A stretch of 64,000 bases of DNA from Grammothele lineata (GCA_002150815.3 NDFF03000184.1:1-64000); one strand, 5' to 3'; positions 34,447 through 52,675 are shown, counted from the stretch's first letter. The notes: generated from the sequence alone by a model not told the origin. Translations and numbers: made by a program.

Positions 34447-37400
34447 ACGCACGCTAGTCTCCGCCATCTTCTCTTTTCTTACTTTCTTCCCCGGCCTACG
34501 GAGTGCTGCTGTATGACTGTCCGACATCCCCAGGCTGCCGCCACAACTTAGAGTCGGTCGTGTCACCCTCATGGTGAATGTCCCAGTTGCGGAATAGATG
34601 GAGATTACATCGACGTACGAAAAATCCACGATATGCGTCACGTTCGCTCATGAGGTTGCAGCATGTGGGTGGCGCGGGCTTGCGGGTACGTCTGGACAGT
34701 TTCACTGTGCCCGTATGTTAGTCTGACACGGCGACAACTCTTCATTGGTAGTTCTTCGAGTCGATGCTTTCCACTTCTATGTTCGTCGCAGCTATTCCAG
34801 AGATTCTGTGGGCGCCCACGTCGAACTCTGGTCCTCTGGTGCGCTGTCGCCGCCCGCCTGAACAGCCGTATGCGTGAGTCTACTTCGCTGTCTATCTCCA
34901 CCCCCAGTTCTCTGGCTTGTGCCGTCCTCACGCACGCAGTATTACATTCCCTAGTCAATGAACCCCGCGAAGTGTAGTCCTTCACGCAAACTCTGCTCCT
35001 CAGTGACCCATTAGGGCTCCACGAGCTCCTCCGTCGCGAAAGTCCATGTCCACTTGAAGCACTACGTCGACCAATTCCTTCCGCGCCAGTGGCCTTGTTC
35101 TTTCCAATATCTCGTCCATTCCACGTCCAAGCATGTATATAGACACTTCATGTATTGAACGCTCCGTGCTACACGATGCTCTCTTAGTCTTGGTAACGCA
35201 GGTTGACCCCTCAAGCGCGTACGATGAAGGGACAACCTGCGGCTATCCAGTGAACCCACTCGCAAGCAACCAGAAGGATGCTCGCAGCCGATCCTCTGCA
35301 TGGCCTGGGTATTGTGGGTATTGAGGCTGTCGATGCGCGTCGAAGGACCTGTCAAACGTGCCTGCGACCAAGCCTGAAACAACACGCCGGACTAGCCTCG
35401 CGCGTCCGGACCCGGAGCGGCGTGATCGGGAGCCGTAAGAGCGCTTTGAGCTGTGGGCGTGAGTAGCACAGTTGTGTTCTTGCAGAAGACGCGGCCGCTG
35501 CGCCACACGGTGCCCCTTGGCAAACGTCGGGGGAACCTCTTCAGCTGATAACGAGGCGTTCATACGTACTGAAGGGCGGGTATGGGAGTACTGTGAGCGT
35601 TGACATCAGCGTGGATAAGGTCAGGTCAGGTCAAGACTTACGCCAGTCCAGAGCGTGACGGGAGTCACGATCAATGGGGATCGCGACTCGTTTGCGCGGT
35701 ATTCGACGGGGGTCGGCTTATGCACGAAGTCAGACGCGAGAACGTCATTATCGTCGGACATATCGAGATAGGTGTCGAGGGCAGGGGCACTTAGAACGTT
35801 CTGCATGGTAGAAGGCCGCAATTGAACGTTAGCGCGGCGGTATCATCGGACCTGTCGAGGGGAGCGCGAAATGGGACTCACCGGCGTTCCGCGACATTGC
35901 TACGGACCCGCACCCACACAGACCCCGCGCGTCGATATTGCCTTTCCTGCCAAAGGAGACGTTTTCGAAACGCTGAATCAAGACGATCAACGATCGAAGG
36001 ATTGAACTTTGCCGCGAGAGTGCATCTAGGCGTGCAGTGGGGGACGTGGACTTTCGGGTTCGCGGATGTGGCCGATGCGATACTGGAGAAGTATAGTGGC
36101 CTTGAGAGCATGACATGGATGAGTGACGTCCTGACGAATCGTAAAGTCAGCTTACGGACGATCTGAGGAGAGGATGATTCCACACACGAAAGATCGCGAA
36201 CAGAACGCGCTCAAAGCTCATATCTTCGAACATGCGTGTTGACCAGAGCATCGGGGGAAGGAGTGGCTGATCGAAGAACGCTTTTTTCCGTGAGGAGAGG
36301 GAAGCGTTCTGCTGCGGTACATCCCGTGTAGCGTCGACTGGTGTGGGAGAAGCACGGCCGTCCATACGGACGCGGGAGGAAGGATCCGGACAGCACGTTG
36401 GCGCATGGGCGGCAGATGTTGAAGAGAAGGGCTGTCGTAAGCGGGGTTACAGAGGAGTTCGACGTGAAGATCACGCCGGCCACAAGAGGGGGATCCGGTC
36501 AACATCATCTCTTGTAGAGACATTGACAGCGAGTATCGAGACCTGACTCGGCATGAACGCGTCGACAGGGGCAAATGCGAGTGGTCGGCTGTTTCAGGAA
36601 TCTGTGCAACTATGCTAGAGGACGTGTTGAAGGATCACCGTATGGCATGCCATAAGCACGGATTGGGGGTTCATGACCACGCGAATGACTCACCGAGTGT
36701 TGTTCCCGCATCCACCCTAATCGCTCCACTGTTCAGTACGTCCGACATCCTTTTCCCTCTGCGCTGCCCAGCATTTTCTCTCTCCAAATGTACGCAGGAG
36801 GGAGATCTTCAACTATCCCACAGGCTTGAGAACCCGTCGCAAGGGAACGGAAGAGCGGCATCGACAAGGATATTGGACATTCTCCGAATAGGACGGTGAG
36901 CCCGTGGCATTGGAGAGTCGAAACGCCGGGATATCGGCGGATGCAAAAACATGCAGTGCAGCAGAAAGTGAGGGATGAGGTGAATATCGCAGGGACGGGC
37001 ATTGCTGAGGATTCTGGACGTCGGTCCTGGGGGAGGCGAATGCGTGATACACCGTGAGCCGGCTTCCGGATTGGAAGGAGAGCGTCGCCCGCAAATATGC
37101 AGTGAGCGATGCTGTAGGGAGTGTGTTCTCTTGCGCAACTAGGCAAGCCTTTCTCGTGGCACGAGACGGCTAGTCGCTGTTGGGAGTGTGGAATACAGAT
37201 CAGAGAACCGACAATAGGGTAGGAAGAACGAGTGCTAGAGAGATGCAAAAAGATACTTACCAGCTGTAGATATGTGCACAGGCGCGTGCTGGTATCATGC
37301 AGAGAAGGTCTACGGTAGGCGTGCTAGGAGAGAACTTGTTGAGGAGTCGCTCAGAGTGCGCTGCCGGACGGACAAAGGCATGGGTCGGCTGATGAACCGG

Positions 37401-38969
37401 GGAATAAAGGAAGAGGGAACGTTGACTGGTCCTGGAGGGACGTAAAGGGCATGCTGATCGGGCTAGAACATCAGGGCGGAGGGACAAGAGACACCGTCAG
37501 AGTCAAGGACGACTCGGAGTGCGGTGGTCGAGCTGCGACGAGCCGTCATCACGATCGCCGAGAAGCGCCCCCGAAAAGAGCGGGATTACGTGATATCACC
37601 CCTGAGCGTGCGTCGGACTCGAAGACGCACTCGATTCCGGCGACCGTACCAGTCCATCGCTCCTCGATGTCTCTTCAAGGAAACAACCATCACGCCTCCT
37701 TCTGCGCTTCGATGCCTGTCAGTCCTCGATATCCTCTCTCCTTTCGCCGTCCGAGTTAGCTCCAAGGAGTCTGCCGTTTGGCAATTATCATGGTGGAGCC
37801 TATGTCTCTCCCGCGATACGTTTACTATCGTGAGAGGGTGATCCAATAAACGAGCCACAGTGTCACTGCACTGGGTGCGTTAGATTATGAGGTCACTGGG
37901 TATGGATGGCAGAGGCTTTCCACTTGCAGGTACGTCCCGACAGTTATATACGCCAGTCTAACACGGCTGCGAATTCTCATCGAAAGCTCCTAAATCCTAC
38001 GTCCTTATCTCGTAGATCCCCCCCAGAGATCACACAAGCGCTCCTACCAAACTCCCATCTATCGGCGCGTCGTCGCCGCATGAACAGCTGTATGTGTGAG
38101 TCTAGTCAGTTCGGGTCGAGCGAGAGAGGCTCTATCTCCATCCCTGGTACCAGAGTTGGCTGGGCGGTTATCAAGCATGTCGTACCGCCTCTCCACGACT
38201 TTCCGCTCCTCTCCTTGCGTTCATTCGCTCCCTTTGTTTTCATTACAACCCCATACATCTCCCTCTCAAACGTATTTGCCAAAGTTCACCAGTGTACTAC
38301 ATCGAACCGGTCTTGGCGGTTAGCCGTTGAACACGCAGCGCCACCGTCTCAGCAAGATACACACTCCTGACGCTGAGGACAAATCGCGTTATAGGAGTCG
38401 ACCACCGACAGGACATTTACTGCAGCTGATCGAACTCGCATATTGGTAAGTCGACCATGGCAAAGAAGGCTTCGTACTCGTAACCGACGCTGACGCTTGC
38501 ACCGCTCACAGGAATTGATTCTGAGCTACCCGCCGTCGTGTACACAGAACACCAGCCCTTCTACGCCGTCGACTTGCTAGGATCACTACGTCTTCAAGAG
38601 ACATCGACGATTGTCATTGACGTACACGTCAGGTACCTTCCTTTGGAGAGCGTCGAATTCGGCATCGGGTGCCGGACGAAGCCACGGAAGTGAGTTAGAG
38701 CAAGCTATCGTCCGGCTACTGCGGCTCAATGTTGACTGTTCGAAACTGTTCAACAGTTAAACCTTCCATGCAGTATCTGACGTAGCTCGGCGCAATCGCT
38801 GTAGATACAACTGTATTGACCCCAAATCTGCACGTCCTCGTCGGCGCATGCTGTCTCGTCTGACGTAGTGACGGACGCAGTAGCTACACGCCTGACCACC
38901 AGAGGGACCTATAGTGAAGGATTTTAGTATGCACCTACGTTACGAGTCGTAAGTACACACGAAACGCTT
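34447..38969. other. degenerate duplicated block, right copy, and flanks
   Basis: No intact gene. The interval 36363-37620 is the right-hand counterpart of 26560-27850. About 34663-34975 and about 37907-38110 are related to each other: both have a GTACGTC donor-like core, TAGTCTGACACGGC / CAGTCTAACACGGC, and later TGAACAGC-GTATG-GTGAGTCT. A plus-strand stretch near 36000-36150 (containing VQWGTWTFGFADVADAI) may be an exon remnant. The block precedes F-box/WD40 copy E just as the left block precedes copy D. Confidence 0.5.
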
Positions 38970-41560
38970 TCAAAGCAATACGTATCCCTTATCGACGAGT
39001 TCGCGGATATTTATGATTCGCACCATCCCCTTGTTGGACCCACATACTAGAAACTCCCCATCCTCCGTAAATTTATGGACGTTCCATGTGTCGTCTGGGA
39101 GTGTGAATCTAGCGACGCATTCCCCGTCGCTTGCCCGGCACAGGCCCATGGAGTTCCTGGAATATCGCAGTGCAACGTAGTGGCCCTGAGGGGACATTGC
39201 AGCGAGGTAGTTCTCGCTTCTCGGGCTGTACTCCGGATGCGCAATTACACTGTGGCCAGTTCTGGTATCCATGATGTATGCGTTAAAACCGTCCGAGTTT
39301 CCAGCGTCTTGACACCATGCCACTCGGCTTCCATTGCGGGCCAGGAGTACACTTTTGACCTCATTTCCTGAGTTGATAGGGTTCCGAGCGGCGTAGACGA
39401 CCCTGCCAGTGGAACTCATCATACTCCATCGGAGACAATGCCCAGAATCGTTGACTATGATGACATCATGGCTATCCTCGCTAAAGGTTGCAGCCACGAA
39501 AATTGTGTGATCAAGTGAATTGCGTGGAATGATATGATTACGAGCGAGGGCACTCTGGGAGAGCGACTTTTTCCGAGTCCATGTTTGTGAATCCCAGACA
39601 TAGAGTCCCTGTGTGCGGCTGTGACACATGAACCATTGGCCATTTGGAGAGAATTGGATGCTGCAGACGTCGTTCATAGAGGTTTCGATGGTTCGGGAAG
39701 GGGAACGAGTGGTGAAATCCCAGATCAGGATATTGCCCTGCTTGGTACAGGTTAAGAGTGATAAATCGTCAGGATGCCACACGAGATTGCTTGACTCATA
39801 TTTGAAGTCCATCCGAACAAATCCTTCACCAACTTCATAGGAGCCCCAGACACATTCTCCAGTGAAGCAATCCCAGAGAGTGACTTGGTATAAACCTAAA
39901 TGGGCTAGGTGTCCGCCATCATGAGAGAACGCAAGTTTCAGGAGGTGTGGGGTGTATTGATTGTCTGTAAACCCTGGATATCTCGAGGCGACTTCACCAT
40001 ACCACTGTTCAAGAAGAAGGGTCTGGGAGTTCGCATCCCATAGGAATACTGAATGCTCTTTTCTCCACGACGTCTCCTGAGAATGATATGTAGAACCAGT
40101 GGCAACTTGGAGGAACGGCGCCGTCGAAGATGTGATGGTGGAGACGGACGATGGATGCCCAATTATTGCCGGAGGCGTCATAGCTACGTCATGCATGAGA
40201 ATGAGGAAAATGTAGTAGCATCTATGGTAGTACTCGCACCTGAGGGGCCTTGTATTGTCATTATTCCTTGCGTGTGTAGATTTGGAAGCAAGATGATGAA
40301 TACTTGAGTGTATTGTCTCAGGTGATTGGTCTTCAAGTCTGGTATCATGATGAACAAGTGACAGTTGGAGCTACTATCACCAGCAAGAATGGTGTCCTGT
40401 AGAGTACGAAAAGTGTTGACAATGTGGGAAGAGGATAGAATATGCATTGGCGCAAGTAGCCCCATTTGGTTAAGCACCAGCCGTACTTCTTTCAAGGATA
40501 TCAAATCCATGTCGTGCGGTGAGAGGAAAGTAAGCACTGCAGAGTCAAGTGTTTGGGAGAGATTCCACTCTGAAGGGAGAGCCCCAAGATCAATGTGGAA
40601 CGTCATAGAAATGAGGGAGACATATCCATGTGATTTGATTGCGTCGTAGACTTGTGAAATTAAGATGTTGTTTAGCATATAGCAAAATCGCCAACGGGAA
40701 TACAACGCACCTCTCAGGAATACATCAGAGTACCTACTCTCACGATGGCCATGACGTTGATCAACGACAATTATGGTGAGCTCTTGTAGGTGTGCTTTCA
40801 CCGACTCTTGAAGCAAGAGGTCGAGAGCTGCTGTTGAAACAAACCCGCCGATCTACAGGAGATTCCGTGATCAGTGCTGGAAAGGGCGAGAACGAACGGT
40901 CAGAAGACTCACCCGCAACGATAATAGACGAATAGACCGATTAATTCGACCCCCCAGTAGACCAACTCGCTCAATTTTCTCCTCGACATGAGGGTCAAAA
41001 TCAAGGTCGGTCATCGATAAATGTCGGAGGTTCGGGAGTGAGAGAAGGATCCGCGCAAGATCGTTGACTCCACCCATCCTGACGCTCTGGAGACATAGAT
41101 TGTGCACGGCCGCCCGTGCAACTGTCAACCGAGCAATCTTTTTGATCGGTGGCATCCTGACGGTCAGTGATGACTGTCCTATGGTTGCTAAACTCAAGAG
41201 TCGTAAATTGGGGATGAGGTGAAGTACTGTCGTGAGGACCGCGTCGAGAGAGAGAACGGTGACCCCCGGAAACAGGTAGAGTGCCTTCACAAACAACGAT
41301 AGTTTTGGGATTTTGCGGAAGCATGCGATGAGATTGCGTAAGCGTCTTTCGTCATCGACATATACTGTATTGAAGAGGTTTAGTCGGCTTCGAGGAACCC
41401 ATTCCCGGCATACGAGGGAGCAGGTTCGAAGTGCCCATAAACTTGGAGCGGAGTGTACGCTCCAGTGACCGTAGAGCAGCAAGTGCGTCTCTCGCTCTTG
41501 CTCAGGGCTGAGCTCGTCGATGATGTTCTCAGCGACCTCGATGGGAACACGGGGACGCAT
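38970..41560 (-). CDS. F-box/WD40 fusion protein copy E, intact
   Basis: Putative SCF ubiquitin-ligase substrate receptor combining an N-terminal F-box with a C-terminal WD40 propeller. Exons 40913-41560, 40240-40852 and 38970-40183 join in phase to 824 residues. The start MRPRVPIEVAENIIDELSPE was chosen by alignment with copy D; the Met at 41680 would add an unconserved leader. The F-box continues RTCSLVCREWVPRSRLNLFN, and helical leucine-rich segments follow (RILLSLPNLRHLSM). The WD40 part begins around IIGHPSSVSTIT and shows repeats such as LKLAFSHDGGHLAHLG with VTLWD, NILIWDFTTRS, SIQFSPNGQWFMC with LYVWDSQTW, and FTEDGEFLVCGSNKG near the end. Intron positions match copy D. It lies 9.2 kb from copy D on the same strand, a tandem segmental duplication. 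Confidence 0.82.
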
Positions 41561-42542
41561 GGTGACTTTGTGCGAGAAATGAGAGAGCAGGTCAGGCAAA
41601 ACTTGCGTATGCACAATGTGCGTTGCGCGAGATCTACGTGTGATGAGAACGATCCCATGGCTCCAATACCCGTGGGACATACGTACACCGCCACGTGCGT
41701 AGACGTCTCTTGCATAGCATGCCAGTGGGCGTCCTGCGCGGCGACTGGACGCTATGAATATACGTCACAGGCAATTCATTGCACACCAGTATATCCTGCA
41801 TTGTCCTCAAGCTCATATATCTTGTAGAGGGAAATCCGAGGACGGTCCTACGTGGCTGGGTTGAGCTCGACCAACCACCTGGGCGTAAAAGAACGCAAAC
41901 TGCGTTGCCTACACAGCTTAATCGGGTCTGCTGAGTTTTTCTACTGTCCCCAGGATGCGCGCCAACCTGCCGCTGGCTGGCGCGCATAGGCAGATAGAAA
42001 GTCGCGAGTAGATATACACGTGTCTGATGTGTCCCCGAACGAGTCGAGCAAGCTGCAAGACAGCCGTTCAATCTGCAGAGACCCATTCTTCTAAAGGGAC
42101 GGATCTAGGAGTTCCATTCAAAGCCGGTGAAGCAAGTATTGAAAGGGAAACACGATGCCAGAAAAAAGAAGCAAAATGCCACTCTGACCAGCCAACGCGC
42201 CGAGGACAATGGCGAACAACGGTTATCGTTCTGGGGTTTATCGACTGTACGGGCCTACGAAGGTCACTCTGGCGTACCGGGGGATTGGAAGTGCTTTACC
42301 GACGAGAGAAGCATTAATCTCCTCGCGTTTACATGCTGAAATGTGCATATAAGTCCCATTAGCAAGGGTATAACCGTTGAGGCAAAGTAACGTCAGAAGA
42401 ACGTACTGGGAATGAGCCGATATCGCCAGCGCGCTCCTGTAGCCACTCGGTATCGAAAATTTGGCGTTTTGAGCAGTGGTTGAATACGTCGCGTCGTGAG
42501 GATTGAGAGTTTGATTTTCTCATGGCAGGGGAGGTAACAGCA
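41561..42542. other. intergenic region
   Basis: Upstream region of F-box/WD40 copy E (with TATATC near 41817) and the 3' flank of the next F-box gene. No gene seen. Confidence 0.4.
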
Positions 42543-44118
42543 CTATTCTAAAACGTCATCAGATGCCTTGTTCCGCCGAGTATCGTCGCTACTCTCATGG
42601 CCGTTGCCCTCTCCAGGCTCAACGCCGACTTCCGCGTCTACCAGCTCCGTCATGAACCAGTGCCCATCGTCGTGCTTCTCCCACTCGGACTCTGTCGTGA
42701 AAGAAACCTTCCGCAGGGTCGCCGCACGCTGCTCGTACTGCGCTAACAGCGCGCGCTGGAGTGCGATGTCACGCGCAAACCAGAAGTGGTCGTCCACGTC
42801 TTTGAGCTTCAGCACTGCATCCGAGATCCGCAGCGTGTGGAAACGCGGCATCTGAGCTAGCACATCCGCGCCAAGTCCGAGTAGCACATTCGCGCCAATT
42901 CCGAGGAGCACGTCCTGCGTCGCCGTCCGGATATATGAGCGAGCATATCGCGGGCAAAAAGAGAGAACGCACATTGAGGCGGCCTACAACGGGGATGATG
43001 AGCAAGCTCTCCAACGAGCTCCATTCCCGCGCTGCATCCCTCAAGCTCTCGAGCACCATCCGATTGACACAGAACGCCAGCTCCTGGACCGGTATGCGCG
43101 AGAACTTCAGCAGGCTAAATACAGGCAGCAGATATTGCAGACTTGGGGCCCACCCGCTGACGCCGCCTTCCCTGCGCGCCCAGAACACACGATCAAGGCG
43201 CACCACGTGCACGGGTCGCCGTCGGGTCGCACCAGAATGAAGGAAGAAGCCGAGCTTGTTGGAGGGGCATTCGAGCTCCTCTAAATTTGGGAACGCGTCC
43301 TCAGTAAGCGGCTGGAAGTTCTCATCCCACCGGTGGCGGTCAAAGTTCGAGTCGATGACAAGCGCACGCACGCCTGAGAAATTGGGGAAGCACAAATTAC
43401 CCAAAGCTTTGAAGGGGCATCCCAACCTGTATAACATGGGCCATGACCATTCCGAAGCGACACCGAGCATCAACTCAGCATAGCGAGGTTCGCGGAAGAT
43501 TATCGTTTCGAGGTGGGATGCGCAGAATCGCAGGGCCTGGCGGACGAAGGCGAGATGGGGCTCGTGAGAGCGGCCCTCAGGATGTGATATCGAGAGGTGA
43601 CGGAGACTGGGCGGAAGGGCCTCGGTATTGAGTTTGAACCAATCGGTGTCAGCGTGGTAGCCCACATCGGGTGGGCCGAGTCCTATGTCGATCGTGTGTA
43701 AACGCGGGTGGGGGCGACTCCAGAGAAGGGCAGCAAGGAGTTTGTCTGAGCCCTCAAACGCCGTGGCGCAAATGAGTTCTTCAAGATTTACCATGTCACG
43801 CACTACCAGTGCAAATTGCTGTGCTAGCCTGCCTAGCTTAGCAGGATTGAGGTCGTGGATCCTGACGCGGCGCACGAAGACTGGAAGGAAGCAGTTGGCG
43901 AACGTTGTCGTGAGGAGGGTATTGAAGACAACCTCAGCGCGTGTAGAGGTGCGTATGTCGATATTATAGTAAAGCAAGGGTGTAACAATGTCGTTGACAG
44001 TCTTGTTGGTCAGAGCGAGAGAGGGAAGGTCCCGCGGTTTTACAAGTCGGCTGATCATCATCAAGAGCTCGACGGGAAGTCCCCTGCCAGAGCGGGGGAT
44101 AATATCCATAGCTGCCAC
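42543..44118 (-). CDS. F-box protein, distinct lineage
   Basis: Exons 42973-44118 and 42543-42914 join at N|GTGCGT...GCAG|D to 505 residues. The F-box near residues 14-50 reads LPVELLMMISRLVKPRDLPS, then TNKTVNDIVTPLLYYNIDI. The body is leucine-rich and repeat-like (NLEELICATAFEG; LRHLSISHPEGR; FPNLEELECPSNKLG). The C-terminal exon (RFHTLRISDAVLKLKDVDDH, then FARDIALQRALLAQYE and TTESEWEKHDDGHWF) parallels the last exon of the 8.9-kb and 52.7-kb F-box genes (FAHDIALQRSILAEYD, TTDCQWEK). It is therefore an older member of the same family without the acidic tract. It is probably an SCF receptor with unknown target. Confidence 0.82.
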
Positions 44119-45422
44119 ACGTATGATGTTAACATGAGGCTATGACGGCTCAAGAGAATACTCACCGATGTCCGAAGGCTCTACGTTGCCTACACCAACC
44201 TTCAGCCTCAGTGACTCGGACTATTGACGTACGCCAATCCGATTGACGTGGTGAGACTAGTACTTAGTAAACAAGGTCCACCGCATCACCCGAACACATT
44301 CAACGGATAGCCCAAGACTCTACGCACCAATACGTTGGAGCAAGAACGACTGTAGGGCAGAGTCAACAACTTCAACTTACGGTACGAACTTGAAAGATGG
44401 CAAAAAAGATGATGGTGACGACTCTCAGGAGACACCATCGGCGCGGCTGTCACGTGTGTCACATTCGTCAAAAAAGTCACAAAACGCAACCGTGACGTTC
44501 GGTGCGCCTCCCGCCGGCATCGCCCGGGGCCACATCGGCGCTCGTCGTCACGGTGCATCTTGTTCCCGCCACTTGCTCAGACTCCATCGCGTGTGGGCCA
44601 GCTGCAGACGACTCGGAGGTCCGTTCTTCTCCGAATATACTCCTGCTGGTGAGATAGGCTAATTGCTCTCCAGAACGAGCGAAATGCTCATGACTCCCCA
44701 GACTTACGCGCCTCGGGTGCTAGTAGCGCGAACCACGGATTGAGGGTTGTGTCTGCCCTCTAGAAAGCAGAGTAACGTACGTCCCCATTTCTCCACCACA
44801 CCATCCATGCTAATTATGCGTAGTATGACTCGCTGTGGGAACCATGCTACTGGTTCCCGCTAGCCGGGTCCCCATAGCGCATCCGATACGCGACACCCAA
44901 AACAGACTTCTCCCAGCCACAACTCCGTATATTAGGGTGGACCCACACACGCAAATATCACCTCCACCGCCCGCCGGGCGCTGCCACTGTGTAACTGGAA
45001 GCTAGTCGATCATATTCGCGTATCAGGTGAGAGTTCATAGTCGTAAGTTAGCAATGTCGCGTTGTGTGCCAGCACAGCTAACGCAGAGCTCTTATTGCCA
45101 CTACAAGTATGCGCATCGGAGCTCACGGCCCTTTGAGGCCCCCCGTACTATCGACGGCGATCACATGGAACCTTGCCAGACGCACCCGCTCGGCTCCCCT
45201 TTCTGATCATCATCAGACCGCCAACCACATCCTCTTCGGGTTCTGCATTTGTGCACGGCGCTCTCTCCCAATCCGTCTTTCCTGACTCTACGTGAGTCGA
45301 AGGTGGAGACATGTTGGTGAGTATGCGTCCAGGAATAGCGAATGCGTTGTACTCGGTTCGACAGTCAAAAGCTCGTGCCGAGACAGTGGACTCTAGGCGG
45401 CTCCGTTTACCCTCCTATCGCC
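44119..45422. other. intergenic region
   Basis: Divergent promoter space between the minus-strand F-box gene and dioxygenase copy C. No gene was seen. Confidence 0.4.
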
Positions 45423-46935
45423 ATGTACCACCCAAGCTCGGACTCGGAAGAACTCGACGATTACGCTCAGCACCAGCGCGCCAACCCTGGGCTCGCGCTA
45501 TCGGAGCACCCGCAGGTCGACCAGTTGAGGATCATGCTCAGCGAAACCCTTCCGTACTGCTACGGCACCGTCGAGCTTCCCGTGGAGAGTTACGTCCTCT
45601 TCTACGGCAAGAGTCAGCGCGCATCGTGAGTCCGTCAAGTCCTCATTACGCCCAACGCTCTCTAACTGTCCGGCACGTCAGGCGCGTAGATCTGTCCAAG
45701 GCCACCCCGTCCGCGCTTGACGTCCTGGAGAAGGCCTGCGACGCGGCCACGTTTGGAGTCGATCAAGCTGACGTGTTAGATGTCTCCTACCGGAACGCGG
45801 GGAAGCTCGACAAGACTCAATTCTCGCTGAATCTAGACGTCGAAGGAAGCGGTCTCCTCGAGGCCGTGCGCACTGGGCTCTTTTCGGGACAGGCCGAGCG
45901 TCGGCCGATCCACGCTGAGCTATACAAGTTGAACGTCTACGGTGAGCCTGTTTTCTCCCTCAATACGGGACTAGTGGTTGACGTTGATCCACACAGGGAA
46001 AGGGTCTTTCTTCAAACCGCACCAAGACACCCCTCGAGGAGCGTCCATGTTCGGATCCCTTGTGATCGTCTTCCCCACTGCTCATGAAGGCGGCGCGCTC
46101 GTCCTCCGTCACGGCGATCATGAATGGACGTTCGACGCGACGTCGTTCGTATCGCCTACTCCTCAAATATCTCCTCGTGTCGCCTACGTCGCCTTCTTCA
46201 GCGACGTCGAACACGAAATCACTCCGGTGTCGTCAGGCCACCGTGTCACGGTGACCTACAACCTGTACTTCACCGAGTCACCCGAGGACGCGAAACCCCT
46301 TCTGAACGTCGACATCATCCAGCCCCGCAGTGCGAACAAGCCTGAAGTGAAGACTATTCTCTCCGCTCTACTCGAGGATCCCACCTTCCTCCCCAACGGC
46401 GGCACGCTCGGTTTCGGCCTGCGCCACCTCTACCCGCTCCCTACCCGCGTAGACGCACACGACGACCCGAGCCTCGAAATCCTAACTGGGCGGCTCAAAG
46501 GCGCAGACTCGGCCCTCTTCCGCGCGTGCATCGAGCTCTGCCTCACCCCGCGCTTTACACCGTCTTCGAGGACCACTCCGCCTCCGACGAATCCGCAAGC
46601 ACAGCGCCTCCGCTTGCGCCTGCCCGCGCGTCGTCCGCCTCGACACGCACGACTACGACGAAGACCTCCCCCTCTGGGAGAAACTCTGCACACACTTCGG
46701 TGGGGTGCTCCTCAACCCTGAAACCCATCCCGAGGGCAGACTGGTGAGCACGCAAGGCGTGGAGGTATCGCGGCGGAGCGTGTAGTGGGTGACGCCGCTG
46801 TCTGCGGTGAACAGGGTGAAGACGCGTTTTGCGGCGTACGGGAACGAGCCGATGATGGGGTATTTGTACCAGCGCGTGTGCATGCTGGTGGAGGTCGGGC
46901 CTCCGGGGTGGCGTCAGGTTGGACATGCCGCGTGA
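45423..46935 (+). pseudogene. 2OG-Fe(II) dioxygenase copy C, broken
   Basis: Third prolyl-4-hydroxylase-like dioxygenase. Exon 1 is 45423-45625 (starts MYHPSSDSEELDD, with a longer N-terminus than copies A and B), exon 2 is 45682-45941 (260 nt, as in copy B), and exon 3 begins at 45997. The iron ligands are present (PHQDTP; VEHEI), as is GHRVTVTYNLYF, and LGFGLRHLYPL is intact. The homologous sequence then changes frame near 46555 (before YTVFEDHSASDES) and again near 46630 (before VVRLDTHDYDEDLPLWEK). It next meets an in-frame TAG at 46783-46785, after which WVTPLSAVNRV, then YGNEPMMGYLYQRVCMLVE, continues to TGA 46933-46935. The C-terminal third is therefore decayed. If translated, the protein would end with a scrambled tail about 245 residues after the HxD motif. 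Confidence 0.7.
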
Positions 46936-52178
<5,243 letters not shown>

Positions 52179-52675
52179 CGCGCTTGGGGGCTGCGGCGCG
52201 TGCGTGCGGCGCGTCGCGGCGTGTTGGCTTGGGCTTGGGCGTTCTTGCGTGGGCGTGTGAGGGGCGACGAGAAGTTGTAATGAGGGTGAATGGCTGCCGT
52301 TGCTGTGTTGGTGCTGCTTTGCGATTTTGTTACCCGCCGTCGCGTAGATGTCCGTGGCTGCTCGTAGAAGTGTACAAGTGTTCTCTGTATCGCTGGTGCT
52401 ACTGGTTACCTGTATGATTCATTTTCCTCTCGTTTTGCTGTGAGATGGCGTCGCCTCCCTTTTCACTTGCCTCGAATCTCAACGGCGAACATCATTGCAC
52501 AACCCAGATAAATCTATTCCTCAGGCCCAGATCCCGAAGTAGTATTCTATGGAAGGATTAGGTACGACACTGGCCAAACAGCAGCTAGGTTAATTACACT
52601 GAACCAGACGCTTTCGTGCGGTGTGTCAGCCCCGGTTCGTTCGACCTGTAAAGCTGGTGGCAGGGTTCTTGACCG
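52179..52675. other. convergent 3' flanks
   Basis: Short spacer between the end of the SRPK gene (plus) and the end of the F-box gene (minus). It probably contains both 3' UTRs; nothing else was seen. Confidence 0.4.

Noticed and set aside
36004..36166. Exon-like stretch with VQWGTWTFGFADVADAI
   Set aside because: Loosely resembles small uncharacterised basidiomycete proteins, but only one segment is visible and no adjoining exon could be found.
26150..37138. The paired minus-strand frames at 26.2-27.9 and 36.2-37.7 kb as membrane-protein genes
   Set aside because: Hydrophobic stretches suggested a basidiomycete multi-pass membrane family, but stops, lack of joinable exons and disagreement of frames between the two copies prevent a supported call.
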